Shown here: positions 31,947-40,700 of the stretch, piece by piece | Position numbering within the stretch: the stretch's first letter is position 1 | Layout: every line of letters begins with the position of its first letter | Assembly: GCF_000213975.1 (NCBI RefSeq) | Contig: NZ_GL892076.1 | Location: 335,355-399,354, forward strand | Length of the DNA stretch: 64,000 bases | Reading direction: 5' to 3' | From: Centipeda periodontii DSM 2778 | GTDB taxonomy: Bacteria; Bacillota; Negativicutes; Selenomonadales; Selenomonadaceae | Program-made: the position numbers and the translations under genes | Notes under the pieces: generated by a model | Seen by the model: only the letters and a program-made list of their open reading frames with translations | Databases searched by the model: none | What the model was told of the DNA's origin: nothing

Positions 31947-33704
31947 ATGTATCTGGAAAAAATCACATCGCCCGCCGATATCAAGGGGTACGGCGCGGCA
32001 GAGCGCAAGGCACTCGCCGAGGAGATGCGCGACGCACTTCTTAAGCGTGCGAGCATACACGGCGGACACTTCGGCCCCGACTTTGGCATCGTCGAGGCGA
32101 TCATCGCGCTGCACACGGTCTTTGACTCGCCCACGGACAAGATCGTCTATGACGTGTCGCACCAGTCCTACCCGCACAAGATGCTGACGGGGCGCGTCGA
32201 GGCGTACATCAACGAGGCGGAGTACGACGAGGTGTCGGGCTACACGAACCCGGAGGAGAGCCCGCACGACTTCTTCAACGTCGGGCACACGTCCACCTCG
32301 ATCAGCCTCGCCTCGGGACTCGCCAAGGCGCGCGACCTCGCGGGACGCAGGGAGAACATCATCGCCCTCATCGGCGACGGTTCGATGTCGGGCGGCGAGG
32401 CACTTGAGGGACTGAACGTCGTCGGCGAGATGGATACGAACTTCATCATCGTATTCAACGACAACGACCAGTCGATCGCCGAAAACCACGGCGGGATGTA
32501 CCGTGCATTCAAGGAGCTGCGCGAGACGAACGGCACAGCGGAGAACAATCTGTTCCGTGCGATGGGGCTCGACTACCGCTATGTGGCGGACGGCAACGAC
32601 TGCGAGGCGCTGATCGCCGCGTTCTCTGCGGTCAAGGACAGTCAAAAGCCCGTCGTCATCCACATCCACACGCAGAAGGGCAAGGGCTACAAGTTCGCCG
32701 AGGAAGACCGCGAGACATGGCACTACCGTATGCCGTTCGACATCGAGACGGGCGCGCTGAAGCATCCGTACACGGATCCGTTTCAAGTTGCGAGCGTTGA
32801 TTTCATCAAGGCAGAGGCAAAGGAAAATCCGAACTTCGTCTTTCTCGCGGCAGGGACGATGGGCGGCATCGGACTCTCCCCCGCAGACCGCGCGGAGCTC
32901 GGCAGTCAGTACGTTGATGTGGGCATCGCCGAGGAGCACGCCGTTGCGATGGCATCGGGGCTCGCGCGCGGCGGCGCACGCCCGATCTTCGGCACGTACA
33001 GCACCTTCTTTCAGCGCGTCTACGATCAGATGGCGCAGGATGTCGCGGTCAACAACAACGCGGCGGTCTTCCTCTCCGTCGGCGCATCACTCTACTACAT
33101 GAACGATGTGACGCATCTCGGCTTCTTCGACATTCCGCTCTTTGCAAATATCCCGAACCTCGTCTTCCTCGCGCCCGCGAGCCTTGACGAGTACGCGGCG
33201 ATGCTGCGCTGGTCGGTGGAGCAGACGAAGCACCCCGTCATGATCCGCATGCCGGTCATGGGCTACGAGGAAAGCCCCTACCCCGTGCGCACGGACTACA
33301 GCAACCTCAACAAATATCAGGTCGTCACCGAGGGCGCGGAGGTCGCACTGATCGGTGCGGGCAACTTCGCGCAGCTCGCCTCGGCGGCTGCGGCAGAGCT
33401 GGAAAAGGAAGGGGTCAAGGCGACTGTCATCAATCCGATCTTCCTCTCGGGGCTCGACACGGTACTGCTTGATTCGCTGAAGGAAAAGCACCGCCTCGTC
33501 CTCACGCTCGAGGATGGAATTTTGGAGGGCGGCTTCGGTCAGAAGATCGCCGCGTACTACGGAATGGATGCGAACATCCGCGTCCGCTGCTACGGTCTCT
33601 CAAAGGAGTTCCACGATCGCTACGACGCCGCGGAGCTTGCACGCGAGTACCATCTCACCGCCGAGCAGATCGCAGCGGATACAATCTTTGCATTGAAAGG
33701 ATAA
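31947..33704 (+). CDS. DXS-like thiamine-diphosphate transketolase, copy 1
   Basis: The product is 585 aa, shorter than classical 1-deoxy-D-xylulose-5-phosphate synthase (~620-640). ThDP/Mg motif: LIGDGSMSGGEALEGLN, then FNDNDQS. Other DXS-like motifs: DVSHQSYPHKMLTGR, GHTSTSISLASGLA, and GIAEEHAVAMASGLARGG with the catalytic Glu, followed by the transketolase C-domain. Several positions differ from classical DXS (SHQ for GHQ, AEEH for AEQH), so DXP synthesis is not certain. GGGGG precedes ATG 31947. A second gene of the same type follows at 33909 with its own promoter. Confidence 0.8.
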   Translation: MYLEKITSPADIKGYGAAERKALAEEMRDALLKRASIHGGHFGPDFGIVEAIIALHTVFDSPTDKIVYDVSHQSYPHKMLTGRVEAYINEAEYDEVSGYTNPEESPHDFFNVGHTSTSISLASGLAKARDLAGRRENIIALIGDGSMSGGEALEGLNVVGEMDTNFIIVFNDNDQSIAENHGGMYRAFKELRETNGTAENNLFRAMGLDYRYVADGNDCEALIAAFSAVKDSQKPVVIHIHTQKGKGYKFAEEDRETWHYRMPFDIETGALKHPYTDPFQVASVDFIKAEAKENPNFVFLAAGTMGGIGLSPADRAELGSQYVDVGIAEEHAVAMASGLARGGARPIFGTYSTFFQRVYDQMAQDVAVNNNAAVFLSVGASLYYMNDVTHLGFFDIPLFANIPNLVFLAPASLDEYAAMLRWSVEQTKHPVMIRMPVMGYEESPYPVRTDYSNLNKYQVVTEGAEVALIGAGNFAQLASAAAAELEKEGVKATVINPIFLSGLDTVLLDSLKEKHRLVLTLEDGILEGGFGQKIAAYYGMDANIRVRCYGLSKEFHDRYDAAELAREYHLTAEQIAADTIFALKG

Positions 33705-33778
33705 CCTATAGGAAGCACTGTCCACGGCTTCTCACACGGTCCGAAGGGCAAGGCACCCGCAACAATACATATCCCCCA

Positions 33779-33810
33779 CCTCGGAGCCGCGCGCTTCGAG
33801 GTTTTTATTT
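33779..33810 (+). terminator. terminator between the two DXS-like genes
   Basis: CCTCG...CGAGG is followed by TTTTTATTTT. Confidence 0.7.
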
Positions 33811-33857
33811 TCCATGCGCGGAAAGTTTTGAATTTTATCGGCATCTCCTTAGAATTT

Positions 33858-33875
33858 ATGCTATAATGTAGCATG
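33858..33875 (+). promoter_or_regulatory. extended -10 promoter of the second DXS-like gene
   Basis: TGC-TATAAT (33859-33867) sits inside the palindrome ATGCTA-TAATG-TAGCAT (33858-33874), a possible repressor site. Confidence 0.55.
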
Positions 33876-33908
33876 CGTATTATCATGTGTCAACGGAGGG
33901 CTATTCCC

Positions 33909-35666
33909 TTGTATCTTGAGACCATCCACGAGCCCGCAGACATACGGGGCTACACGGCGGAGCAGCGCCGCGTTCTCGCAGAGGAGATGCGTGCGGCGCT
34001 CATCCACCGCACGAGCTGCATCGGCGGGCACATCGGGCCGAACCTCGGCATCATCGAAGCGACCATCGCACTCCACACGGTCTTTGATTCGCCGCGCGAC
34101 AAGATCATCTTCGATGTCTCCCATCAGTGCTATCCGCACAAAATGCTCACGGGACGCGTCGGCGCCTACGTCAACGAGGCAGAGTACGCTGATGTCTCCG
34201 GCTTTACGAACACCGACGAGAGCGTGCACGATATCTTTAACATCGGGCACACCTCGACCGCCATCAGCCTCGGCTCAGGACTCGCCAAGGCGCGCAATCT
34301 GGCGGGCGGGAAGGAAAATATCGTCGTCGTGATCGGCGACGGTGCGCTCTCGGGCGGCGAGGCATTCGAGGGGCTGAACGTCATCGGCGAGATGGGGACG
34401 AACTTCATCATCGTGTTCAACGACAACGATCAGTCCATCTCCGAGAACCACGGCGGCATGTACCGCAAGTTCAAAGAGCTGCGTGAGACGGGCGGCACCG
34501 CACCCGACAACCTCTTCCGCGCGATGGGGCTCGCCTACCGCTATGTTGCGGACGGCAACGATGCGGAGGAACTCATCCGCGTGTTCTCCGAGGAGAAGGA
34601 CCGTGACCGCCCCATTGTCATTCACATCCACACGCAGAAGGGCAAGGGGCTCCCCTTCGCCGAGGACGATCCCGAGGGCTGGCACCGCCATGCGCCCTTT
34701 CATGTGGAGACGGGCATCGCCAAAAAGACGGCCACGCCCGACCCGTACGCCGCTGCGACCGTGGATTTTGTGCTCGAAACAGCACGGAAGAACCCGAATT
34801 TCATCTATCTGTCCGCGGGCATTGTCGGCGGCATCAACCTCAGCCCCGAAGACCGCGCCGCGCTCGGCAGCCAGTATCTCGATGTCGGCATCGCCGAGGA
34901 GCACGCCGTCGCCATGGCGTCGGGACTCGCGCGCGGCGGCGCACGCCCGATCTTCGGTACATACAGCACGTTCTTCCAACGCACCTATGACCAGATGGCG
35001 CAGGATGTCGCGATCAATCGCAGCCCCGCCGTCTTTCTCGCGACGGGCACATCACTCTATCGCTCGACCGATATGACGCATCTCGGCTTCTATGACATCT
35101 CGATTTTCTCGAATATCCCGAACCTCGTCTACCTCGCGCCAACGAGTGTCGCGGAGCACATCGCCGTCCTGCGCTGGGCAGTCGCACAGACCGAGCACCC
35201 TGTCATGATTCGCATGCCCTTCTCAGGCTATGCGGAGAGCCCCTATCCCGTGCGCGCGGACTACGGTGCGCTGAACAAGTCCATTGTGGTACGTGAGGGT
35301 GCGGAGGTCGCGCTCATCGGCGTCGGCAACTTCGCCGCGCTCGCATCGGAGGCGGCAGAGGAACTCGCACACGAGGGGCTCCATGTGACTGTCATCAATC
35401 CGCTCTACCTCTCGGGGCTCGATGCGGAGCTGCTGACCTCGCTTGCAGAGAACCACAGCCGCATCCTCACGATCGAGGACGGTATCGTGGAGGGCGGCTT
35501 TGGGCAGAAAGTTGCATCGTTCTACGGCGACATACCGAACATGCGCGTCAAGAGCTATGGGCTGCCGAAGAAGTTTTTCAACCGCTACAAGCCCGACGAG
35601 CTCGCGCAGGCGTATCACCTCACCGCCCCCCAGATTGCAACGGATGTACTGCGGGGGATGCGGTGA
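33909..35666 (+). CDS. DXS-like thiamine-diphosphate transketolase, copy 2
   Basis: The product is 585 aa, the same length as copy 1 and colinear with it throughout. ThDP motif: VIGDGALSGGEAFEGLN; catalytic region GIAEEHAVAMASGLARGG is identical to copy 1. The start is TTG 33909 with GGAGGG 9 nt upstream, matching the ATG of copy 1 in alignment (YLE after the start). Copies diverge most around residues 245-290 and in the C-terminal 100 residues, which suggests an old duplication with different substrates or regulation. Confidence 0.8.
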   Translation: MYLETIHEPADIRGYTAEQRRVLAEEMRAALIHRTSCIGGHIGPNLGIIEATIALHTVFDSPRDKIIFDVSHQCYPHKMLTGRVGAYVNEAEYADVSGFTNTDESVHDIFNIGHTSTAISLGSGLAKARNLAGGKENIVVVIGDGALSGGEAFEGLNVIGEMGTNFIIVFNDNDQSISENHGGMYRKFKELRETGGTAPDNLFRAMGLAYRYVADGNDAEELIRVFSEEKDRDRPIVIHIHTQKGKGLPFAEDDPEGWHRHAPFHVETGIAKKTATPDPYAAATVDFVLETARKNPNFIYLSAGIVGGINLSPEDRAALGSQYLDVGIAEEHAVAMASGLARGGARPIFGTYSTFFQRTYDQMAQDVAINRSPAVFLATGTSLYRSTDMTHLGFYDISIFSNIPNLVYLAPTSVAEHIAVLRWAVAQTEHPVMIRMPFSGYAESPYPVRADYGALNKSIVVREGAEVALIGVGNFAALASEAAEELAHEGLHVTVINPLYLSGLDAELLTSLAENHSRILTIEDGIVEGGFGQKVASFYGDIPNMRVKSYGLPKKFFNRYKPDELAQAYHLTAPQIATDVLRGMR

Positions 35667-35696
35667 AAAAGGCAGCTTCATCGGAGCTGTCAGATG

Positions 35697-35705
35697 TGTT
35701 ATAAT
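35697..35705 (+). promoter_or_regulatory. extended -10 promoter of the 22-aa toxin-like gene
   Basis: TGT-TATAAT (35697-35705) with only a weak -35 (TTCATC at 35677). Confidence 0.55.
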
Positions 35706-35767
35706 AGGCGCAGGTGCTATCTATTCGGTAGGCGGTTAATCTAAGCCCTCGAAAGGGGGCGAAGCCG

Positions 35768-35836
35768 ATGGAGCTATACGACTTTTTAGCGTTAGTTTTC
35801 ATGGTAACGATTTGCATCGTTGCATTAAAGGCATAA
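35768..35836 (+). CDS. 22-aa hydrophobic peptide, holin-like type I toxin family
   Basis: The peptide reads ELYDFLALVFMVTICIVALK after the initiator Met. It shares the pattern '-LY--L-L-----T' with the three 26-aa peptides at 43724, 49052 and 49966. GGGGG lies 8 nt upstream but sits in the stem GCCCTC-GAAA-GGGGGC (35745-35760), so it is likely hidden. AGGTGCTATC in the leader (35712-35721) is perfectly complementary to GATAGCACCT (35912-35921) in the 3' region. A terminator follows immediately. An antisense RNA converges on it. Confidence 0.65.
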   Translation: MELYDFLALVFMVTICIVALKA

Positions 35837-35876
35837 GAAAACCCGTCTAGCCCTAGCAAGTTTAGACGGGTTTTCT
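35837..35876. terminator. bidirectional terminator of the 22-aa toxin locus
   Basis: AAAACCCGTCTA pairs with TAGACGGGTTTT (35838-35874), with T/A runs on both sides. It can end both the toxin mRNA and the antisense RNA. Confidence 0.85.
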
Positions 35877-35927
35877 AAATCCAAGTTCTAAATAGGGCTG
35901 ATCGTTTACACGATAGCACCTTTTCTG
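35837..35927 (-). ncRNA. candidate antisense antitoxin RNA of the 22-aa peptide
   Basis: Promoter TTGACA-18-TATAAT on the minus strand (35934-35963). The RNA would start near 35927 and end at the shared terminator, ~90 nt. Its 5' part repeats the leader sequence AGGTGCTATC. Confidence 0.6.
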
Positions 35928-35933
35928 TTTCTT

Positions 35934-35963
35934 ATTATATCGCTTTTACCATACAGCTGTCAA
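35934..35963 (-). promoter_or_regulatory. antisense promoter (consensus sigma-70)
   Basis: TTGACA (35958-35963) and TATAAT (35934-35939), both perfect, 18 bp apart. Confidence 0.8.
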
Positions 35964-35985
35964 CAAATACAGTCTCAAAAAACGC

Positions 35986-36014
35986 TTGCATTTTTCTCAT
36001 CGGCGCGGTATAAT
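35986..36014 (+). promoter_or_regulatory. tRNA-Ala promoter
   Basis: TTGCAT (35986-35991), 17 bp, TATAAT (36009-36014). Confidence 0.75.
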
Positions 36015-36030
36015 GTCCCTTGTCAGTCAC

Positions 36031-36106
36031 GGGGACGTAGCTCAGCTGGGAGAGCACCAGGTTCGCAATCTGGGGGTCGAGAGTTCAATCCTCTTCGTCT
36101 CCACCA
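36031..36106 (+). tRNA. tRNA-Ala (anticodon CGC)
   Basis: The cloverleaf is complete: acceptor GGGGACG/CGTCTCC with the G3-U70 pair that marks alanine tRNAs, D-arm with AGCTCAGCTGGGAGAGC, anticodon stem CCAGG/TCTGG with loop TTCGCAA, T-arm loop TTCAATC, discriminator A and encoded CCA. The anticodon is CGC, reading GCG codons. Single tRNA with its own promoter. Confidence 0.92.
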
Positions 36107-36170
36107 TCTTGACTTTTCGCGGAGGAATCCATATGGATATCCTCCGTTTTTTCATAGGGAGGTAACTGCC

Positions 36171-36662
36171 ATGTTTCACAAAATGCGGCGCAATGTACAG
36201 CAGCTTTCGCAAGAAGAGAGCGAGGCAGTGCTTCTGCGCGGCACGGCGGGCGTACTCGCCCTCATGGGCGACAAGGCATTCCCCTACGCCGTGCCCATCA
36301 GCTATGTCTACGATGGCGAACACATCTACTTCCACAGCGCGACCGAGGGGCACAAGATCGACGCGATCCAACGGAATCCGAACGCCTCGTTTGCCGTCAT
36401 CGATCGGGACGAGGTCATCCCCGAGAAATACACCACCGCATTTCGCAGTGTCATCGTCTTCGGCAGCATCCGCATCATCGGGGACGATGCGGAAAAACTT
36501 GCGGCGATTCGCAAGCTCGCCCTCAAATACGCGCCCGACAATACCGAGCAACAGCACGCGGCGGAGATCGACGGTGCATGGAGCCGCTTCTGTATGCTTG
36601 AGATGAGCATCGCTCACATGACGGGCAAACAGGCGATTGAGCTCGTTGCGAAGAGGCGATAA
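36171..36662 (+). CDS. pyridoxamine-5'-phosphate-oxidase-like FMN-binding protein
   Basis: The product is 163 aa. The split beta-barrel pattern is visible: GTAGVLALMGDKAFPYAVPI, then SYVYDGEHIYFHSATEGHK, then DAIQRNPNASFAVIDRD. This is the NimA/PNPOx-like family of small flavin-binding proteins; the substrate is unknown. AGGGAGG precedes ATG 36171. Confidence 0.85.
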   Translation: MFHKMRRNVQQLSQEESEAVLLRGTAGVLALMGDKAFPYAVPISYVYDGEHIYFHSATEGHKIDAIQRNPNASFAVIDRDEVIPEKYTTAFRSVIVFGSIRIIGDDAEKLAAIRKLALKYAPDNTEQQHAAEIDGAWSRFCMLEMSIAHMTGKQAIELVAKRR

Positions 36663-36670
36663 AGAATCAA

Positions 36671-37610
36671 TGGATAAAGAATTAAAGGTGATCTGCGGGG
36701 AGGCAGTGGAAACACTGAAAAAATCCCCGATAAGAGTGTCCGCCTGGTTGCAACGGATCCCCCCTATAATCTGAACAAGGACTACGGCAACAATCAAGAT
36801 AAGCTGGCATTCGAGGAATATCTTTCCTTTTCGCGTCAATGGCTCACAGAAGCTAAAAGAATTCTGACGGATGATGGAACAATCTACGTCTTTATGGGGA
36901 TGCGCTACATCTCCTATATTTATATGATTTTAGAGCAAGAATTAGGCATGACATTTCAATCATGGATCACATGGTTTTATACGCAGGGGGTCGGAAAAAC
37001 AAAAGGCTTCTCTCCACGCCATGACGATATATTGATGTTCACCAAGCACAAAAGCAACTTTATTTTTCATTTGGATGCGATAAGGATTCCTCAGAAATTC
37101 TATCGTTCAATCAACAATATGCGTGGCGCAAACCCAGGGAATGTTTGGGAATTCTCGCATGTACACTATTGCAACAAAAATCGAAAGAGCCATCCAACGC
37201 AAAAACCGGAGGGCTTGTTTGAGCGGATGGTTTTAGCCTCATCCAATGCAAGCGATACGGTTCTTGATCCATTTGTTGGGAGCGGAACCCTTTTGAGAGT
37301 ATGTCAGCAGACCGGACGCAACGGCATCGGCATTGACATCAACCCCGAGTATACTACAATGACTGAAGAGCGGCTTTCCGAAGCGTTCACGGGATTTGAC
37401 AGTATCGACGTGCGTATGAAGCGTGTCCCAAACGACCTGAATCATCCACAAATTCGAGAAGAATATCTCAAAAATCATACTGAGTGGTTTTTGAAATATC
37501 ATCCGGATGCAGTCCAAGAATTCATGCAGGAAGCATATCGAAAATATGGCAGAACAAACATGGATAACGCATTAAATTTGTTTGATTCTGTCCCAGAAAC
37601 AGGAACATAA
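36671..37610 (+). pseudogene. orphan DNA methyltransferase (beta class, N6-adenine type) with a frameshift
   Basis: From ATG 36671 the protein begins DKELKVICGEAVETLK and then hits TAA at 36731. One base over, the frame continues IPDKSVRLVATDPPYNLNKD and runs open to 37610. The switch point is the A5 run at 36719-36723; one fewer A restores the frame. Catalytic DPPYN comes first and SAM-binding DPFVGSGTLL near the C-terminus, the beta-class order. No restriction endonuclease is adjacent. It may be a true pseudogene, a sequencing error, or slippage at the short A-run. Confidence 0.8.
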
Positions 37611-37630
37611 CCAATTTCCCGCTCTATACA

Positions 37631-37672
37631 AAATGGAGGGCTTCCGATGTGGAAGTCCTCCATTTGCATTTG
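37631..37672. terminator. terminator between convergent genes
   Basis: AAATGGAGGGCTTCC (37631-37645) pairs with GGAAGTCCTCCATTT (37651-37665). Confidence 0.8.
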
Positions 37673-37716
37673 TGTTATCCATCCATCTCCATGCCATACG
37701 GCAGCACTGCCCGAAG

Positions 37717-40700
37717 CTATTCTTTCGTCGGCAGATACTTCTCCGCTCTGCGCTGAACTTCCTTGACAAGGTCGCTGCCGGCGGATGTCCCCGTACGTGC
37801 CACAGGGTGGATGTCATGTGCCTCCAGTTTACGTCTGACCGCCGCCATGGTCCCCTTCGGATTGCGGTAGTACGCACTGCCGCGCAGACGGATGAACTGC
37901 CAGCCCAACCGCTCAAGGGTCATCTGCCGCTCCATATCCGCATACACCTGCGCGGCTTCGGTGTGGTCGAGATCGCCGTCACATTCGAGCGCGATCTTCT
38001 TCGCGCCGTCACGCACAACGATGTCGATGCGGTAACGCCCGATCTCCCATTGCTGTACGATGTCATAGCCGTGCCCGACCAGATCCTTTGCCACCGCCGC
38101 CGCAAACGGCGAGTCTGCCTTCCGCTCAATCTGCGACAGTGCGTTTTTCGCCGCGTGCGGATTTTCTGCATAGCGCAGGAGTTTGCTGCGGACATCATCG
38201 CTCTTGAGCGCCGTCACGGGGAAGGAGTGCAGGATCCAGAGCTGATCGCGGGCGCGGCTCACGGCGACATTGTAACGCTGGACGATCTTGGATTCGCGCA
38301 TGAGGCGGAGCATCCCGTCCTCTTCTGCACTATCCACCATATTCAGGATGATAACGTCGCGCTCATCCCCCTGGAACTGCGCGGCATTCCCGCAGAGAAT
38401 CGCATGCCGCTCCACATCGACGGAGGCGCGCAGCAGGAGATCGAGCACCAGTGCCGCCTGGTCACTGCCGAGGAGGGAGATGACGCCGATCGTCTTGTCC
38501 CGATAGGCGGGCATTTCCGTCATCGCACGGATGAGCGCGACGGTGTATTCCGCCTCCTGTCGATTGATGCCCTTCCTGTCGTCACGAACGCCGTTCATAC
38601 GACACGGAACGATGGCGGGCAGGAGTGCGCTGTCCGCCGCATCGCGCAGCGGTCGAATGTTTCCCCCGTAGCACAGCATGTCGGAAAAGCCGATGATGTC
38701 CGGCACACAGCGGAAATGCTCACGGAGCATCAGTACGTCGCAGATCGTCATACCGACATCGTAAAGCGAGGTCTGTCCGGTATAGTTCTGCGCCCCCGGA
38801 ATCCGCCCCGCAAGGTGCATCTCGATGAGCTTGCCGACCTCGTCCAAATTCTGTCCGACGGCGAGCGGGCTGACCTGTTTGTTGTCGCCGACGATGATGA
38901 TTTTTGTTCCGAGATAGAGCAGCGCGAGCGCGCTCAGATCCGCCTGACTTGCCTCGTCCACAATAATGACATCGAAGTGGTGCTCCTTTGGGTCGAGCTG
39001 CTCCAGCGCCGTCCGTATCGTCATGATCCATGCGGGCACGGCTTCCCGGCACCTATCCATGAGTTCGCGTGCCTGTGCACGCAGCACCGATGCGCGTTTT
39101 CCGCTGCCCGTACCGAGATCCTGCAGCGTCAGCCGCCAGAACTCCAAATTCTGCTGCATACGGCGGTCACGCTCCGCGCGCCGCAGCATATGTTCCCATG
39201 CGCTGCAGACCGCCGCCTCCTCCGTCTTGGTGCGATAGTCCCTGCCCAGCTCCGTATTCTGCCGCGCAAGGACATCCGGTGCGTCCTTCATGAGCTCTTT
39301 CAGCATCGTGTCGTACTGTTTCCACCGCCATGCCTCGGCGATGTCCGCAGGCGGCTCGGCTGCCCCGTGCATCCCCGTACGCGCACGGATCGCCGCCGCC
39401 CAGCCGGGTGCTGCGGCGCGGAGCTTGCGCAGTGCCTCCGCGCGTACGGCACGTATGTCGTACTTCTCGTGGAGCATGGCGAGGTTCCGGTACATGTCGG
39501 CATAGCTCTGTGCGCCCTCTCCGAAAAATGCGCGGGCGAGGGCGCGGGCGCATTCGGACCTGCTCCTGCGCAGGGGGGCGATCTCCGCTTCCGCCGCACG
39601 CAGGGCATCGACCGCCGCACAGTACTCCCCATAGACCTCCAGGATATCGCAGAACTGCGGCAGGAACTCATGGATGCCGGTCAGGATCCGCTCCACGCGC
39701 TCGGCGTCACGCATCGCCCCTTTCTGCGGAAAAACGTCCTCCGCGCTGAGTGCCATGCGCCGCATCAGTCCCGTCAGCCGTGCATAGTCCCTGTCGTACC
39801 AGTCGAGACAGCGGCGGATGTGCGGAAGGATGGTCTGTGCCGTGCGCTCCGGCTCTCTTTCGTCCAACTGTCCGAATGTTTTTTCCCCATGCTCTGCGAG
39901 CAGCGCATCCCAAAAATGCGCACATTTCTCCCGCTGCTCCATAAGTGTGAGCGCCGACATGACGAGTGTGCAGTCCTCTGCCGATCCGATGGGTGCGCCA
40001 TTGATGTCCGTCCACCCCTCCACACGCTGATAGGACTTGTCAAAGAGGCGTCTGAAAAAGCCGATCTTCCCATCCCGCAAATAGAGCGCTTCCATCTGCG
40101 GCAGAACGCGCCGCAGCTCCGACCGATCCGCCGCATCCGAGATGGTCACTGTCCTGCCGAACGCCGTCTCCGCAAACCGCTCCGCAATGAATGCCGTTTT
40201 CTCGATCTGCCCGCATAGACGATTCCATCGCTCCCGATACGCGCCGCCGCGCCTCCCGTCCGCAACAGCATGGATGTGCCACGCCCCAAGCCCCCCGAAG
40301 TCATCGGGATACTTGCGCAGCTCCCCGAGCAGGGACTTCGCCACACGCGCAAGCGGAATGCGCTGCTGTGCGCGCAATAGATAGATGAGATCTCCGCTCT
40401 GCACGATCGTTCCGCCCACGCCCTCCGCCATCGCGTGCAGGGAGACCTCCAGCGACTCTTTCCGCGTGCGCAGCCGCGCCAGCTCCTCGGGCGCAATCAG
40501 CGTTTTCGGATCGGGAACCGCCAGTGCCAGCTCATGCTCCTCTGCGGCAGAGAGCGTTCCGTTGCTGCGGTAGAGCGCAGTGAGTTCCTCCGGAGAGAGA
40601 GGCATCTCCCGCCCCACATATACCCTGCCGGGGATGACGGGCGCAAACCGCGCCTCATGTTCGTTCACATAGCGTGCCGCCTCCACCGGAGATACGCTCT

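Noticed and set aside
33705..33735. AGGAAGCACTG after the first DXS-like gene as a seventh MITE copy
   Set aside because: Only 11 bases match one end; no hairpin or second end follows.
37582..40218. 878-codon plus-strand ORF opposite the helicase gene
   Set aside because: GC-driven shadow: low-complexity His/Arg/Leu-rich protein, no domain, and it lies antisense to a gene with clear Walker motifs.
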